This document shows positions 16,746 to 24,380 of a stretch of 64,000 nucleotides of DNA, one piece after another (the stretch's first letter is position 1; each line of letters opens with the position of its first letter). Source of the stretch: Acidimicrobiaceae bacterium (GTDB lineage: Bacteria > Actinomycetota > Acidimicrobiia > Acidimicrobiales > Poriferisodalaceae); NCBI GenBank assembly GCA_026713105.1, contig JAPOPC010000064.1:121223-185222 (forward strand), given 5' to 3'. The translations under genes and the position numbers were made by a program. The notes below the pieces were generated by a model, which did no database searches, was not told where the DNA came from, and saw only the letters and a list, made by a program, of their open reading frames with translations.

Positions 16746-17275
16746 GGTCTACGCAGCATCCATCAGCTTGCGAAGTTCGGTATGGGATCTGCTGTAGGAC
16801 TAGGCGCAGAACCGCAGGAGCAACGCATGCACACACCACCGCGACATTCACCGAGCACCGGCCGCGGCATCCCCTGAGCGCTCACAAGACACGCCATCAC
16901 ACTTCGCGCCACGACGCACCCTCCTCGCGAACGCCGTCAGCATGGCCTATGGCGGCCGCACGCCCGCATGACTGGCCTCATGATGGGCAGTTCCAAGAAA
17001 TCTGCGTTCGAGCGCGCAGTCGTCCAATACATTCGATGGCATGGCCAGGAGAACGGTGCGGCTCGACGATGAACACGGCCAACTCCTCGAACGGCTCGCT
17101 CCGGCATTCGGCGGAGCGACCGCCACGGTTCGCGAAGCACTGTGTCGTCTCGCGGCCGATCAAGATCGCCGGGAGGCGCTCGACGACTTTCTCGCGGAGT
17201 GGGCCCGAGAAAGCGGGCCGCCCGATGAGGCTGCTGTCGCAGCGATGGCCGAGCGCTACGGCCTGTGATCCTTGA
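16328..17275 (+). CDS. RDD-family membrane protein, stop-loss copy with 3' read-through
   Basis: Small multi-spanning membrane protein of unknown transport role. Residues 1-136 match the paralogue at 21290-21700 closely: MSDGFEPP start, hydrophobic segment near 28-55 (GLLVLTFWWLIFVYLPCWLF), WGQTPGKFLTGL, GWGRMFVREVFQRLF and MLSRDRRSVTDRVVGSTIVR. In the paralogue the frame ends CAG AGC TAA; here it reads CAG TCC TCA, so the TAA position has become TCA and the frame runs on about 180 codons. The added tail is Arg/His/Ser-rich, resembles no protein, and overlaps the antitoxin gene at 17041 in another frame. The functional part, if any, is residues 1-136. Confidence 0.65.
   Translation: MSDGFEPPRGEPDAHMTSAGPVRRLTAHVIDGFFGLLVLTFWWLIFVYLPCWLFVLAWGQTPGKFLTGLVAVRSDGTPFGWGRMFVREVFQRLFWTVSLGFGSILDAGVLMLSRDRRSVTDRVVGSTIVRASALQSSPRRSTQHPSACEVRYGICCRTRRRTAGATHAHTTATFTEHRPRHPLSAHKTRHHTSRHDAPSSRTPSAWPMAAARPHDWPHDGQFQEICVRARSRPIHSMAWPGERCGSTMNTANSSNGSLRHSAERPPRFAKHCVVSRPIKIAGRRSTTFSRSGPEKAGRPMRLLSQRWPSATACDP
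17041..17268 (+). CDS. VapB-like antitoxin, paralogue of the one at 12917
   Basis: A 75-residue protein starting MARRTVRLDDEHGQLLE with the helix ATVREALCRLAADQDRREAL, the same pattern as the product at 12917. The size, acidic C-terminus and 4-nt GTGA overlap with the PIN-like gene downstream indicate an antitoxin of a VapBC-type module. The upstream CCAATACA-TCG motif is shared with the other copy and could be part of a common operator. Its partner toxin looks truncated, so the antitoxin may now be an orphan regulator. Confidence 0.72.
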   Translation: MARRTVRLDDEHGQLLERLAPAFGGATATVREALCRLAADQDRREALDDFLAEWARESGPPDEAAVAAMAERYGL

Positions 17276-17540
17276 CGCGGGCGTCTTGATCTCGGTGGAC
17301 CGGGGCGAGGATGCGGCGCAGGTTCTCCTCGCCGCTCGAGGATCTGATTCCTCGTTGCACACGACACATCCCGTCCTCGCACAGGTCTTGCGTGACGGCT
17401 CCCGGCAAGCACGCGAAGGCGAATCGATCGCTGAGTCGTACCGGCAAGTGCCCCAAAGCCCCGCCGAGGACGCGGCAGCTCTGGCCAATGCAATTGCAAT
17501 GACTGAAGCCGAGCCCTGGAGATACAAGGCAGGCAGCTAA
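17265..17540 (+). CDS. Truncated PIN-domain toxin-like protein
   Basis: The N-terminal half fits a PIN-domain ribonuclease of the VapC type: VILDAGVLISVDRGE carries the first acidic residue, and HTTHPVLAQVLRDGSRQAR is the conserved helix following strand 2. It is only 91 residues, against about 125-140 for the family, and it ends NAIAMTEAEPWRYKAGS without the later aspartates that complete the metal site. The same 3' sequence occurs at 16125-16166. I infer a toxin that lost its C-terminal half by recombination and is probably inactive. The GTG start overlaps the antitoxin stop. Confidence 0.6.
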   Translation: MILDAGVLISVDRGEDAAQVLLAARGSDSSLHTTHPVLAQVLRDGSRQAREGESIAESYRQVPQSPAEDAAALANAIAMTEAEPWRYKAGS

Positions 17541-17617
17541 TCGGCGCATGACGGCGGCACAGCCTCATGCCGAAATTCAGGCCCAGATTGTGACAGCCCC
17601 TGCCTACGTTGCGGGCC

Positions 17618-18733
17618 ATGACACAACACAGCACACACATCCTTCCCGACTACGACTCGGCCGAGCGGCCGCCGTGGCTGGTGCATGGCGCCAAAGAAGC
17701 GCTGTACGCCGCGCTGCCGAGCGACGAGTCCATCGATTGGTCCGAATTCGTCGTGCGCGCGTGCGACGAAATGGCGACTGCGGCCGATGGGCTCCCCGGC
17801 TTCCCCGGTCCCGGCAGCGACCCGCCGAGCGCAGTTGGGCGCCAGGCCGGCGGAGGCACCCACCAGCTGGCGACGCAGGCCGATGCCCGGCGAGAGCGCG
17901 GGGGCGGCGCGGCTGTTGAGACCTGTGCGCCCGATGGTGGCTTCGAGGTTGCCATGGCAGCAGAACTGTTGGGCGGAATCGCGACGAGAGCTGCATCGCC
18001 GTATGACGCCAACGATCTGTGCCGCACGGCGTTTCCGCGCCGCTGGGATTCGGCGCTGGACGATGCGGCTGCCGACCCCCACGCAGCCCTCGAACCCGAC
18101 CCCGTCCTCTACGACCACAGCGTCACGCTGCGGTCGGTGTGCGAAGCCGAGGGACCTTGGCCCGCAGGCATGTACGAGGCTCTCGACGCGGTCATGGATC
18201 TCGCGAATTTCGTGGGTGCTGCCAGCTCGCTCGGGCTGAGCTTGGCCCATGTCGCTCCCAGCCCGGTGGTGTGGCCACCGCCCGAAGCCTCGTCAGCGCT
18301 CGACGCCGCCCGGCGCGACCTCGATGCTGCCCTTACAGGAACACTCGTCAGCCAGCACGAGCACACGGCCATGCTGCACAGCTACCTGTCGGCTCGTGAC
18401 AATCCCGACGTGCCGGATCCCTCGCCGGCAGAGTCCGAACAGGTGGAGGCATCGGTACGCGACTGGTACAGCTCCGTCGTACCTGCCGCGGTGCGCCTGG
18501 CCACAGCGACGTTCGCCCACGCATACGAATGGGCCAGCGTCGACACCGACCGCTGGGACCCCGCAGTCATCGCCTACGCCCACACCGAGGCCTACCTGTC
18601 GATCCATCACCTGCGCCAGATCACCGACTCCTATGACCTCACCAATGGCGCCGTGTACAGCTACGCCTGGTGGTGGTGCCACGACCGCCGGCTCGACTTG
18701 GCGGGCCTGCGGGAGCTGGCGAGCACTTGGTAG
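17618..18733 (+). CDS. Hypothetical protein, helical and Trp-rich
   Basis: I do not recognise a family. The 371-residue product is acidic and alanine-rich with no signal peptide or membrane segment. Residues about 75-115 form a Gly-rich linker; the C-terminal half reads as long helices containing several tryptophans and ends with SYAWWWCHDRRLDLAGLREL. Codon positions show strong GC bias at third positions, supporting that it is coding. The ATG at 17618 is preferred over a TTG three codons earlier. It stands alone between the truncated PIN module and the DUF4143 ATPase gene and could be a cargo gene of this patchwork region. Confidence 0.6.
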   Translation: MTQHSTHILPDYDSAERPPWLVHGAKEALYAALPSDESIDWSEFVVRACDEMATAADGLPGFPGPGSDPPSAVGRQAGGGTHQLATQADARRERGGGAAVETCAPDGGFEVAMAAELLGGIATRAASPYDANDLCRTAFPRRWDSALDDAAADPHAALEPDPVLYDHSVTLRSVCEAEGPWPAGMYEALDAVMDLANFVGAASSLGLSLAHVAPSPVVWPPPEASSALDAARRDLDAALTGTLVSQHEHTAMLHSYLSARDNPDVPDPSPAESEQVEASVRDWYSSVVPAAVRLATATFAHAYEWASVDTDRWDPAVIAYAHTEAYLSIHHLRQITDSYDLTNGAVYSYAWWWCHDRRLDLAGLRELASTW

Positions 18734-18809
18734 CTCCGGCCTGAGGGCGGGGCGGTTGGCTTCTGCGGCATATGTATCGTTAGAGCTGCGGTGTTTGTAT
18801 TGTTATTAG

Positions 18810-18843
18810 TGCGTTAGTTGTATTGATAACACTGCGCTAGTTG
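18810..18843. promoter_or_regulatory. Direct-repeat element in AT-rich leader of DUF4143 gene
   Basis: TGCGTTAGTTG (18810-18820) and TGCGCTAGTTG (18833-18843) are near-identical 11-mers 23 bases apart, about two helical turns, inside an AT-rich stretch (18770-18860) upstream of the gene at 18886. This looks like a promoter with a tandem operator; no regulator is assigned. Confidence 0.4.
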
Positions 18844-18885
18844 GCGATTAACCATCAAGAGCGATGTGCAAGCTGAGGGGTACAC

Positions 18886-20172
18886 GTGACCAGATACGGG
18901 CCGCGAATCGTGGACGCCGAGATTCGGGAGTTGCTGGAGGGCACCCGCGCTCTCAGCATCGAGGGCGCCCGCGGAGTCGGCAAGACCACGACCGTGAGCC
19001 AGCACGCCCGTACCGTCTTCCGGCTCGACGACGAGCACAGCCTCGCATTGCTGCGTGCCGCCCCCCGTCGGGTGCTCGCCGCCGAGCCGCCCGTCGCCAT
19101 CGACGAATGGCAACTCTTTCCCGACATCTGGGATCTCGTTCGCCGCGAGGTAGACCAAAATCCGTTGCAAGGCAGATTCATCTTGTGTGGCTCGGCGACG
19201 CCGCCTCAGCGGCCGACCCACAGCGGCGCGGGGCGGATGGTCACGGTGCACATGAAGCCTCTGGCGCTCGCCGAGCGCTGGAACAGCCCCGAATTCGCGT
19301 CACCGACCGTCAGCCTCGCTGAGCTGTTGACCGGTTCTCGTCCCAATGTCGGAGGCACCACGGAGGCCGGCTTGGACGAGTACACCCGCGAGATCTGCAG
19401 CGGCGGTCTGCCCGGAGTCCGCGACGAGCCTCCGCGGGTTCTGCGGGCGTCCCTGCGCAGCTATATCGAGCGTGCGCTCGATGTCGACTTCGCCGAAGCG
19501 GGCGGCACTACCCGCAACCCGGTGCTGCTTCGTCGCTGGCTGCATTCCTACGCGGCCGCTACTGGCACCATCGCCAGCATCGAGGCCATTCGATCCGCAG
19601 CAACGTCGGAATCCGATCAGGTGCCAAGCCGCCCCGTTTCGGCCAAGTACCACGATGCGCTTACTCGCATCGGAATGCTTGATCCATTCCCTCCCTGGGC
19701 GCCCACGCTGAACCGTCTGTCACGGCTGACACGACGCCCCAAGCACTCGCTGGTTGACCCGGCGCTCGCCGCATCAATGCTCAATCTCAGCGCCGACGCA
19801 TTGCTCCGCGGCGCGGGGCCTGGATCGGCCGTCCAGCGTGTCGACGTGTTTGTCGGTGGGCTCTTCGAGTCGCTGGTCGGTCAATCACTACGCGTGTATG
19901 CCCAGGCGGCCGAAGCCAGCGTGATGCATCTGCGCGACAGCGACGGCCGCCACGAAGTCGACTTCATCGTTGAAGGTCCCGATGGCAGGGTTGTGGCTGT
20001 CGAAGTGAAGTTCGCCGCACATGTCCGAGATCGACACACCGTTGGGCTCCGATGGCTCGCCGAACGCATCGGTGACCGACTTGCCAACGCCGTCATCGTG
20101 AACACAGGACCGCAGTCATATCGACGTCAAGATGGCATCGCGGTAGTGCCAGCCGCCCTCCTCGGCCCCTGA
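18886..20172 (+). CDS. DUF4143-type P-loop ATPase
   Basis: AAA-type ATPase with the common N-terminal AAA_14 and C-terminal DUF4143 arrangement; members are widespread, sometimes with toxin-antitoxin-like or DNA-related roles, but lack a defined function. Walker A is GARGVGKTTT near residues 27-36, Walker B-like VAIDEWQLFPDIWD near 67-80, sensor FILCGSATPP near 100. The C-terminal region carries HEVDFIVEG and VVAVEVKFA (residues about 360-385), the nuclease-like E-V-D-F...E-V-K pattern typical of DUF4143 proteins. Length 428 is normal. The GTG start is preceded by GAGGGG. Confidence 0.85.
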   Translation: MTRYGPRIVDAEIRELLEGTRALSIEGARGVGKTTTVSQHARTVFRLDDEHSLALLRAAPRRVLAAEPPVAIDEWQLFPDIWDLVRREVDQNPLQGRFILCGSATPPQRPTHSGAGRMVTVHMKPLALAERWNSPEFASPTVSLAELLTGSRPNVGGTTEAGLDEYTREICSGGLPGVRDEPPRVLRASLRSYIERALDVDFAEAGGTTRNPVLLRRWLHSYAAATGTIASIEAIRSAATSESDQVPSRPVSAKYHDALTRIGMLDPFPPWAPTLNRLSRLTRRPKHSLVDPALAASMLNLSADALLRGAGPGSAVQRVDVFVGGLFESLVGQSLRVYAQAAEASVMHLRDSDGRHEVDFIVEGPDGRVVAVEVKFAAHVRDRHTVGLRWLAERIGDRLANAVIVNTGPQSYRRQDGIAVVPAALLGP

Positions 20173-20281
20173 CTGGAGTTGCACAGGCTGATGCGGGCGC
20201 TCAGCGCCCTTACCGATGCGACTGGGCTTGGCAAGCCGGCGGTAGTTGACGAGCACATGGCGACGCCGACCCGGATGGCAT

Positions 20282-21202
20282 TCACTCCAAGGTCCACGCC
20301 AGGACGTCGAGCCAGAAGGTGGTCATGTCTTCGACGAAGAGGGACGCGAGTTCGGGGCTGCCGCCGATATGGGCGCCGCGGACGCCGTAGCCCGCGTCGA
20401 TGGCGTAGAGGAAGCCGTCGAGATCGACCATCGACGGGTCTGGCTCGTCGGAGGTCGGCGGGATGAAGGCGCCGTCGTCGGCGATGTAGACCGTGGGCGC
20501 TCCTGGCGTCACGGCAGCGTCGGGAATGTGCTCGAGCGGCGTGGTGCGGTCGAAGCTGTGGTGGGCGTCGGGCACGATCCGCACCGAGGCGTCGCCACCC
20601 GCCACTCGCATGGCCCCGATGTGGGCTTGCACCTGCATCGGCGAGCACCAGTCGTCTTGGTCGCCGATGATCGCTCGGACACGCGTGCCACCCACAGCAG
20701 GGTCGGCGAACTGGTGGCCGCACCAGGGATAGGCGGCATAGACGCCCGCCAGCTTCGGGGCGCCGGAGGCTGCGGCGAGGTGCACCGACGCAGCGCTGAG
20801 CACAGCCGAGCCGCCGCGGCTGTGGCCCTGCGCACCGATGCGGGTCGCGTCGATATCGGGGCGTTGGGCGAGCACTTCGGCAGTAGCGAGGACATCCCAA
20901 GCACTCGCCGCGAACGAGTACTGGACTTGGTTGGCGACGGTCGAGGTGACGCTGCGAGGGCCGAAGGGATCAACGCCGCACGCAGCGATTCCGAGGTTGG
21001 TGAGCTCCGACGCGTGCGCGAGGTGATGGGGCTGGAGCCCGAGGCTGCCCGGGACCACGATCACCACCGGAAACGGCCCAGGCCCGTCGGGCAGGAAAAG
21101 CTTGGCCCAGATGTCCTGGCGCTCCATGGCATCGGGGTCGGAGATGGCCTGATGGAAGTTCGTGAGGTTCGCCGAGGGGATGGTGAGCGCAATGTCGGCC
21201 AT
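20282..21202 (-). CDS. Dienelactone-hydrolase-like alpha/beta hydrolase
   Basis: Serine hydrolase of the dienelactone hydrolase type, acting on an unknown ester or lactone in the cytoplasm. Visible features are VVIVVPGSLGLQPHH (oxyanion region), the nucleophile elbow GAQGHSRGGSAV, the acid in IIGDQDDWCSPM and the histidine in VPDAHHSFDRT. The 306-residue form from the ATG at 21202 was chosen over the longer frame from 21334, because the extension runs into the leader of the divergent RDD gene and has no homology. Note that the duplicated RDD block starts just at this gene's start codon. Confidence 0.85.
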   Translation of the reverse strand: MADIALTIPSANLTNFHQAISDPDAMERQDIWAKLFLPDGPGPFPVVIVVPGSLGLQPHHLAHASELTNLGIAACGVDPFGPRSVTSTVANQVQYSFAASAWDVLATAEVLAQRPDIDATRIGAQGHSRGGSAVLSAASVHLAAASGAPKLAGVYAAYPWCGHQFADPAVGGTRVRAIIGDQDDWCSPMQVQAHIGAMRVAGGDASVRIVPDAHHSFDRTTPLEHIPDAAVTPGAPTVYIADDGAFIPPTSDEPDPSMVDLDGFLYAIDAGYGVRGAHIGGSPELASLFVEDMTTFWLDVLAWTLE

Positions 21203-21710
21203 TCGCACAGCCTGCCGCGTTCCGACCCGTCCGGCTTCCAGACAACGCCGATCACTGCGTCGGCGGAGGCGCGCTGACAGACTCGCCGCATGTCCGATGG
21301 CTTCGAGCCGCCGCAGAACGAGCCATATGCGCACGTGACCAGCGCGGGACCCATTCGGCGGTTGGCGGCCGACACGATCGATGGACTGTTTCTCCTGACG
21401 GCCCTTTTCTCTTGGTGGCTCGTATTCCTGCCCTTGATTCCATGGCTCTTCTTGCTCGCATGGGGCCAGACACCGGGCAAGTTCCTCGTGGGCTTAGAGG
21501 CCGCTCGGTCCGATGGCACCCGATTCGGTTGGGGCCGAATGTTCACTCGCGAAGTCTTCAAGCGCCTCTTCTGGAGCGTCACGCTGGGCATCGGGATGAT
21601 CGTGGACGCGGGTGTCCTGATGCTGAGCCGCGACCGCCGCTCGTTCACCGACCGCGTCGTGGGCAGCACCATCGTCCGCGTCTCGGCCCAGCAGAGCTAA
21701 CCACGCCACT
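21199..21710 (+). repeat. ~500 bp duplicated block, copy 2 (RDD gene plus leader)
   Basis: Partner of 16238-16745. This copy keeps the stop codon and probably represents the parental version, because its left edge coincides with the start region of an intact divergent gene. Confidence 0.85.
21290..21700 (+). CDS. RDD-family membrane protein
   Basis: A 136-residue inner-membrane protein of the RDD family, whose members have been linked to ion homeostasis in some bacteria; substrate here is unknown. It has a hydrophobic pair of segments (LFLLTALFSWWLVFLPLIPW, about residues 33-52), the family motif WGQTPGKFLVGLEA, GWGRMFTREVFKRLFW, a third hydrophobic stretch near 98-110 (IGMIVDAGVLML) and DRRSFTDRVVGSTIV. 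The frame ends properly with TAA. It is divergent from the hydrolase gene and has a damaged paralogue at 16328. Confidence 0.82.
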   Translation: MSDGFEPPQNEPYAHVTSAGPIRRLAADTIDGLFLLTALFSWWLVFLPLIPWLFLLAWGQTPGKFLVGLEAARSDGTRFGWGRMFTREVFKRLFWSVTLGIGMIVDAGVLMLSRDRRSFTDRVVGSTIVRVSAQQS

Positions 21711-21909
21711 TCGATGCAACGCCGTCTCTGGGTTGCGAGACCTGGCGGAGACTTGGTAGCACCGAGGTTCGTTCAGAAAACCATGGTGACTCAGTGAACG
21801 GGCCCCTCTACGGTCGCCGGTATGAACTCGATCAAACCGAGTCATGACACCGTGGCGGAAACTCTTTCCGACTTGACGAGCGCGAGCGAATTCAAAGGTT
21901 TGCTACATA

Positions 21910-21927
21910 TGTCGCATATGTGCGACA
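21910..21927. promoter_or_regulatory. Palindromic candidate operator of vapBC
   Basis: Arms TGTCGCA (21910-21916) and TGCGACA (21921-21927) flank a 4-nt spacer, overlapping a CATATG-rich -10-like stretch, and end 8 bases before the antitoxin ATG. Position and symmetry fit autorepression by the antitoxin/toxin complex. Confidence 0.55.
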
Positions 21928-21935
21928 CTGCCTTC

Positions 21936-22190
21936 ATGGAAACCGTGGCCTCTCGTGAGTTGCGCAATCAAACGCGTGAATTGCTTGATCGCGTCGCTGA
22001 GGGCGAGTCGGTCTGCATCACCGTGCACGGCAAGCCGGTCGCCGAACTCCGGCCCATCGAGGAACGCCCTCAGTGGATAAGTCGCGAGCGCTTCATCCGT
22101 GATGTCTTGGCCCATCAAGCAGACCACGGCCTGGCTGATGACCTGGCAGATCTCAAGTCCGAGACAACGGACGACTTGCCATGGCCGTAG
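21936..22190 (+). CDS. vapB: Phd/YefM-type antitoxin (VapB partner of VapC)
   Basis: An 84-residue antitoxin with the Phd/YefM signature METVASRELRNQTRELLDRV followed by GESVCITVHGKPVAELRP. The N-terminal fold binds the promoter, and the acidic C-terminus (ADLKSETTDDLPW) would wrap the toxin. The ATG at 21936 begins the conserved domain; the longer frame from 21822 crosses the operator and is rejected. Its last bases overlap the vapC start by 10 nt. Confidence 0.88.
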   Translation: METVASRELRNQTRELLDRVAEGESVCITVHGKPVAELRPIEERPQWISRERFIRDVLAHQADHGLADDLADLKSETTDDLPWP

Positions 22191-22573
22191 GTCGCGGGCT
22201 GGCGGACACGTCGCTGTTCATCGCACGCGAGACGGGTCGTCCGCTGAGAACCGACGCATTGCCTGATCGTCTGAGCGTGTCGGCCATCACGATCGGCGAA
22301 CTTCGCGTCGGTGTGCTGAAAGCAGCCGACACTGTCGTGCGTGATCGCCGACTCTCGACACTGACCAGCGCATTGGCACTGCATCCGCTTCCGGTGGACA
22401 GCGACGTGGCTGCCGCATGGGCACGGTTACGAGTCACTCTGCGAGAGCGAGGCTTGGCGATGCCGATCAACGACTCATGGATCGCGGCTACGGCCGTCGC
22501 CCATGGAGTTCCTGTCGTCACTCAGGACGCCGACTTTCTTGAACTCGACGACTTGGGTGTCGTCCGAGTTTGA
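22181..22573 (+). CDS. vapC: VapC-type PIN-domain ribonuclease toxin
   Basis: Complete PIN-domain toxin of 130 residues, expected to cleave RNA unless held by its antitoxin. The metal-binding acidic residues are all present: D9 in LADTSLF, E40 in ITIGELRVG, D98 in PINDSWIAATA and the TQDADF motif at 115-119. Length and gene order (antitoxin first, overlapping) are standard for VapBC. Unlike the other toxins in this region it shows no sign of decay. Confidence 0.9.
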   Translation: MAVGRGLADTSLFIARETGRPLRTDALPDRLSVSAITIGELRVGVLKAADTVVRDRRLSTLTSALALHPLPVDSDVAAAWARLRVTLRERGLAMPINDSWIAATAVAHGVPVVTQDADFLELDDLGVVRV

Positions 22574-22627
22574 CCACGAGACTCCAGTCACCGGCACTTC
22601 TGCCCCGAGAGCATCTAGCTTGCGGGC

Positions 22628-23788
22628 GTGTCGCAGTTCGAAGTTGCAGTTGTCGGGCGGGGTCTGATTGGCAGCGCTGCCGCCCGGCACTTGGCGGAAG
22701 CCGGGCGTTCGGTGGCGCTGATCGGGCCTGGTGAACCGGCGGATTATGCGACATCGTCGGGTCCGTTCGCGAGCCACTACGACGAGGGGCGCATCACCCG
22801 GATGATCGATCCCGATCCTGCGTGGTCGCACCTGGCGATCCGCTCGATCGGCAGGTACCCAGACATCGAGGAGCGCTCCGGCATCCCGTTCCATTCCGGT
22901 GCCGGGCTCGTCTACTCCCCCGCAGATCCCCAAGCGGATCTTGCTCATGCCCGCAAGCTTGACGTCGACGCACGTGAGATCAGCGCCGACGATGTCGCAG
23001 AGCGCTTCGGGATCGACATGTCGAGCGCGGACACGATCATCCTCGAAGCTGCTCCGGCGGGCCACATCAACCCTCGACGGATGATCGCGGCGCAGAGCAA
23101 GCTGACGGCCGCAGCGGGCGGGACGGTCGTGGATGCGCCGGTGTCTGCGGCCGTGCCGAGGGCCGACGGCGTGCAGCTGACCGTCGGGAACGACACGCTG
23201 GTCGCCAAAGTTGTGCTGTTGTGCACCGGCGCCTGGGCCGCCGGGCTCGTCGGAGTCGACCTGCCGCTGGAACGCAGCCTGCGGACGATCCTGATGGCCG
23301 AACTCGACGAGGGCCCGACGCTGCCGAGCCTCATCTCCCGGACGGACCCGGCCACATGTGAGGCAGACCCCCGCCACGACGTCTACTGGGTTCCGCCGGT
23401 CCGGTTCCCGGACGGTCGGGTCATGCTGAAGATCGGCGGCTACGACCCCGCCGCCACCATGGCCGACGATGTCTCCACCGTGGTCGACTGGTTCCGCAGC
23501 GGCGGGAGCCAGGCCGAAGCAGACGACCTCGAGAGCCGGCTGCGGGAATTCCTTCCCGACCGCACGATCCGTTCACGCGACATCAAGCCCTGCGTGGTCA
23601 CGAACACCCCGCACGACTTGCCCTGGATCGACTGGGTCGACGATCGCGTCGCCGTCGCGGTCGGGGGCTGCGGCTCAGCAGCCAAGTCCGCCGATGAGAT
23701 CGGGCGGCTGGCGGGGACGCTGTTCACCGAAGGCGGCTGGAACGACCCGGTGCTGGAGCTTGCGTCGTTCCGGCCTCCGAACACTTGA
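22628..23788 (+). CDS. FAD-dependent amine/amino-acid oxidase (DAO family)
   Basis: Flavoprotein oxidase of the D-amino-acid/sarcosine oxidase type. The N-terminal Rossmann motif VAVVGRGLIGSAAARHLAEAG binds FAD, ARKLDVDAREISADDVAERF is typical of sarcosine-oxidase-like proteins, and the C-terminal VAVAVGGCGSAAKSADEIGR closes the FAD site. Length 386 is normal. The start is GTG. It is followed by metabolic genes on the same strand and may feed a catabolic route for an N-methylated or amino substrate; the substrate cannot be deduced. Confidence 0.82.
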   Translation: MSQFEVAVVGRGLIGSAAARHLAEAGRSVALIGPGEPADYATSSGPFASHYDEGRITRMIDPDPAWSHLAIRSIGRYPDIEERSGIPFHSGAGLVYSPADPQADLAHARKLDVDAREISADDVAERFGIDMSSADTIILEAAPAGHINPRRMIAAQSKLTAAAGGTVVDAPVSAAVPRADGVQLTVGNDTLVAKVVLLCTGAWAAGLVGVDLPLERSLRTILMAELDEGPTLPSLISRTDPATCEADPRHDVYWVPPVRFPDGRVMLKIGGYDPAATMADDVSTVVDWFRSGGSQAEADDLESRLREFLPDRTIRSRDIKPCVVTNTPHDLPWIDWVDDRVAVAVGGCGSAAKSADEIGRLAGTLFTEGGWNDPVLELASFRPPNT

Positions 23789-23833
23789 GGATGCGAAGCG
23801 GCTGACAGGGCGCCGCCGGTGAGAGTGCTTCGG

Positions 23834-24208
23834 TCAGGAACGCGGCGCCGACGGCTCCATCAACTCGAGGCGGTTGCCGAAGGGATCGTCCACGTAAACA
23901 CGGTGGTGGCCCTCGAGCGGTTCGTCGTCTCGGACGGTGACCCCCGCTGCCTGCAACCGCTCGACGAGGGCTGCGAGGCCATCCACTATCAGTGCCGGGT
24001 GAGCCTTGCGTGCCGGGCGGAACGGGTCCTCGACGCCGAGATGAATCTTGACGGTGTCGCTCTCGAACCAGCAGCCCCCACGGACCTCCAGATGCGGCGG
24101 CTTTGGCACCCGCTGTACGCCCAGCAACCCCTCATAGAACGCCTGCGCCTCGGCTTCACGGCCGGATGGCATCGCAAGCTGAACGTGATCGATGCCCACG
24201 ACGCTCAT
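23834..24208 (-). CDS. VOC-family (glyoxalase/dioxygenase fold) protein
   Basis: A 124-residue vicinal-oxygen-chelate protein: VGIDHVQLAMPSGREAEAQ starts the first beta-alpha-beta-beta-beta unit and HRVYVDDPFGNRLELMEP ends the second. Metal-ligand positions H8 and the terminal glutamate (ELME) are present. Such single-unit proteins are often lactoylglutathione-lyase-like or resistance enzymes. The ATG at 24208 begins the domain; the frame upstream to 24517 is not homologous to anything. It is transcribed against the surrounding catabolic genes. Confidence 0.8.
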   Translation of the reverse strand: MSVVGIDHVQLAMPSGREAEAQAFYEGLLGVQRVPKPPHLEVRGGCWFESDTVKIHLGVEDPFRPARKAHPALIVDGLAALVERLQAAGVTVRDDEPLEGHHRVYVDDPFGNRLELMEPSAPRS

Positions 24209-24380
24209 CGGACGGCCCTCGCAACAATTCCGCTCACCACACGGCCTGTGCCGGTGGCAGGGTTCGAATGAGCCATGCTGCAATCCTGCCAACTGTGGCG
24301 AGTGATCGGCATCGGGCGCCAGACGCGAACGACCGAGACGCGAGGGCGCAGCGAGGAAACGACGGGGCGGGAGGGCGACG

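Noticed and set aside
21822..21935. Longer start for VapB
   Set aside because: It would translate through the palindromic operator and -10-like sequence; the Phd/YefM domain starts at 21936.
24255..24285. GGGTTCGAATGAGCC as the T-arm of a tRNA
   Set aside because: No matching T-stem, anticodon or acceptor arms around it; only the loop-like motif is present.
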